Of a stretch of DNA of 64,000 nt, positions 62,546-64,000 are shown piece by piece. A program made the translations under genes and the position numbers. Below the pieces are notes generated by a model. That model saw only the letters and a program-made list of their open reading frames with translations, did not search any database and had not been told where the DNA came from. Within the stretch, counting starts at the first letter, position 1. Every line of letters begins with the position of its first letter. Origin of the DNA: Pseudomonadaceae bacterium (GTDB lineage Bacteria; Pseudomonadota; Gammaproteobacteria; Pseudomonadales; Azotimanducaceae); NCBI GenBank assembly GCA_024743435.1, contig JANSWO010000001.1, forward strand, positions 682,001-746,000. Direction: 5' to 3'.

Positions 62546-64000
62546 ATGGCTAGCAAGCAACAATTTCTGTTTGTCCGGCATGGAGAGACGATCGGCAATT
62601 TGGAGCAGATAGCCCATGGGCGCTCGGAATCACCGCTGAATGATCGTGGTATCGCTCAGGCGAAATCTACAGCCGAAATGTTGAAAGGCTGGCAGACGCA
62701 ATATCACAGGATCTACGCGAGTCCTTTGTCACGAGCACGACACACGGCGGAGGAAATCGCCAAGGCCCTTAACCTTCCAATCGATACGCACGATGATCTC
62801 GTTGAGGGCTTTCTCGGTGACTGGGAAGGCGTGACCTACACTGAACTCGGTGAGTTTGGTTTTGCCCAGCGCTCGATCGCGGATGATGATTTTCGCGGCC
62901 ACAACGGGGAATCCCCGAGGCAACTGGCGGACCGTATGGCGACCGTGCTGGAGGAGGTTCGAGCTCAGCACCCGGATGAGAACATCATCTTTGTCAGCCA
63001 CGGCGCGGCGATTGCGCATCTATTGGCGCGTCTTATGGACACAGCGCCCGCATTCGGGCACCAGTATTTGATGCATAACTCGGCTGTCACCGAGATCGCT
63101 TTTGCGGCGGATTCGGTAAAGCCGGAACTCTCGGTGCTCAACTTTCACGATCACTTGCCGCAAGAGCTCCGCGGCACCATTGGTCGCAAGCAGAACGCGC
63201 AGGAAAACGACGATCAGTCGTTAGCAATACCGCTCTCTAGCGATGAACTGACGAAGTCCTGGCTACAACAGGCGCTGGCTTCGGTGCTGGACGGCGCGGT
63301 CGTCGCGGCGTTTAAGACCACGGTGATTGGTGTGGGCGAGGGCTTCATGGGTCAGCTTGCTCGCGTTGAGCTTGAGTATGAAGGCGATACAGCATCGGCT
63401 CCGACTAGCATCATCGCCAAGTTTGCGGCCGCCCGCGCAGACACGCGTGAGATGGCGCGAGACCAGAATCTGTACCGCCGCGAAATTGGCTTCTATCGCG
63501 ACATCGGCCAGGACGCTGGCATTCGAGTTCCGCGCTGTTACTACAGCGATTTTAATGAAGAAACCCAGCAATTTGCGCTGTTGTTGGAGGATATGGCTCC
63601 GGGTGTGGTGAGCGATCAGGTTGCGGGGACCAGCCGAGAGACCTCACGCATGGTGGTAGAGAATTTCGCCAGGTTGCATGCCAAGTGGTGGAACGACACT
63701 CGCCTGGATGGCTACGACTGGGCGAAATGGCTAATCAATGAAACGCCGATGGAGGACGGCCTTGCCCTTTTGCGAGAGAACATGGCCCGAGTTGAAGCCG
63801 ATGGCAGTTTTGATGCCTACCCGGAAATGAAGCGGTTGATGCCATTGCTGCCGCCGCTGTTTCGCATGGACCCAGCGCCGCCGTACCCGTTTTCCCTGGC
63901 CCACGGAGATCTCCGCTCAGACAACATCGTGCGGCCCGGTCCGGATGGCGGTGAGTTTTGTGTGCTCGACTGGCAGCTGGCAGGCAAAGGCGATCCGATT
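62546..64000 (+). CDS. Histidine phosphatase fused to aminoglycoside-phosphotransferase-like kinase (3' end outside window)
   Basis: At least 485 residues; ATG 62546 follows GGGAGGGG at 62535-62542, and the frame is open to the window end. Residues 1-200 are a phosphoglycerate-mutase-like histidine phosphatase: VRHGET with His12, SPLSRARHTAEEI, EGFLGDWEG and SHGAAIAH with His152. From about residue 230 a kinase of the APH/CHK-like type begins: IAKFAAARADTREMA, LEDMAPG, the Brenner motif AHGDLRSDN (His453, Asp455, Asn460) and the metal-binding LDW (Asp475). A phosphatase and a kinase in one chain is unusual and suggests control of a phosphorylated small molecule. Neither substrate is known. 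Confidence 0.85.
   Translation, partial: MASKQQFLFVRHGETIGNLEQIAHGRSESPLNDRGIAQAKSTAEMLKGWQTQYHRIYASPLSRARHTAEEIAKALNLPIDTHDDLVEGFLGDWEGVTYTELGEFGFAQRSIADDDFRGHNGESPRQLADRMATVLEEVRAQHPDENIIFVSHGAAIAHLLARLMDTAPAFGHQYLMHNSAVTEIAFAADSVKPELSVLNFHDHLPQELRGTIGRKQNAQENDDQSLAIPLSSDELTKSWLQQALASVLDGAVVAAFKTTVIGVGEGFMGQLARVELEYEGDTASAPTSIIAKFAAARADTREMARDQNLYRREIGFYRDIGQDAGIRVPRCYYSDFNEETQQFALLLEDMAPGVVSDQVAGTSRETSRMVVENFARLHAKWWNDTRLDGYDWAKWLINETPMEDGLALLRENMARVEADGSFDAYPEMKRLMPLLPPLFRMDPAPPYPFSLAHGDLRSDNIVRPGPDGGEFCVLDWQLAGKGDPI

Noticed and set aside
1-64000. tRNA, rRNA or riboswitch genes
   Set aside because: I read both strands for cloverleaf-like and rRNA-like sequence and found nothing I could support; a tRNAscan/Infernal run would settle it.

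Overview
The window reads as chromosomal DNA of an aerobic, probably marine or environmental, gammaproteobacterium. The evidence is proteobacterial-type genes throughout (PyrC, RND efflux, SulP, a classical autotransporter, a NarL-type two-component pair), many oxygenases, moderately high GC and tight ATGA/GTGA gene overlaps. I cannot name the genus. No rRNA, tRNA or CRISPR array was seen.

Region 1 (1-6.5 kb) is an accessory, visibly more AT-rich block. It holds the C-terminal part of a superfamily 2 helicase overlapping a GIY-YIG nuclease-domain protein, a frameshifted scrap of an IS3-family transposase, and a two-gene operon. That operon joins a GHKL-type ATPase to a 736-residue protein that looks like two degenerate phosphoribosyltransferase-fold units. 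It is the best candidate here for an undescribed (perhaps defence or conflict) system.

Region 2 (6.5-41 kb) is a catabolic and export region. It encodes a Baeyer-Villiger monooxygenase with an SDR, an amidohydrolase, a lipoprotein carboxylesterase followed by a decayed second copy, a PhyH dioxygenase, two isopenicillin-N-synthase-like 2OG oxygenases, a CYP153-like P450 behind an MMPL/RND transporter, a TauD-like dioxygenase, further SDR/MDR enzymes, an MFS carrier, a complete peptide/nickel-class ABC importer and a TetR-MFP-RND efflux operon. The set suits oxidation and trafficking of hydrophobic carbon compounds (alkanes, terpenoids, sterols or esters); the substrate is not shown by the sequence. 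Nearly every gene border here carries copies of one palindromic repeat family, 11 sites in all, and the region encodes a REP-associated tyrosine transposase (RAYT) flanked by such copies, so this is an active or recently active REPtron.

Region 3 (41-64 kb) has none of these repeats. It contains pyrC, a 4-coumarate-CoA-ligase-like enzyme, a SulP transporter with a tandem-UspA protein, an unrecognised lipoprotein, a four-gene reverse-strand set of oxidoreductases (OYE, epimerase-like, MDR, SDR), a GST-like plus DUF3604 pair, a GFA-type protein, a sensor kinase/response regulator pair convergent with a 1415-residue autotransporter across a strong hairpin, and finally a histidine-phosphatase/kinase fusion cut by the window end.

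Gene decay is concentrated in region 2. The second esterase has a nonsense codon, a frameshift, loss of the catalytic-serine segment and a second nonsense codon. A small heat-shock protein is split by one in-frame TAA. A TetR gene is truncated against a repeat cluster.
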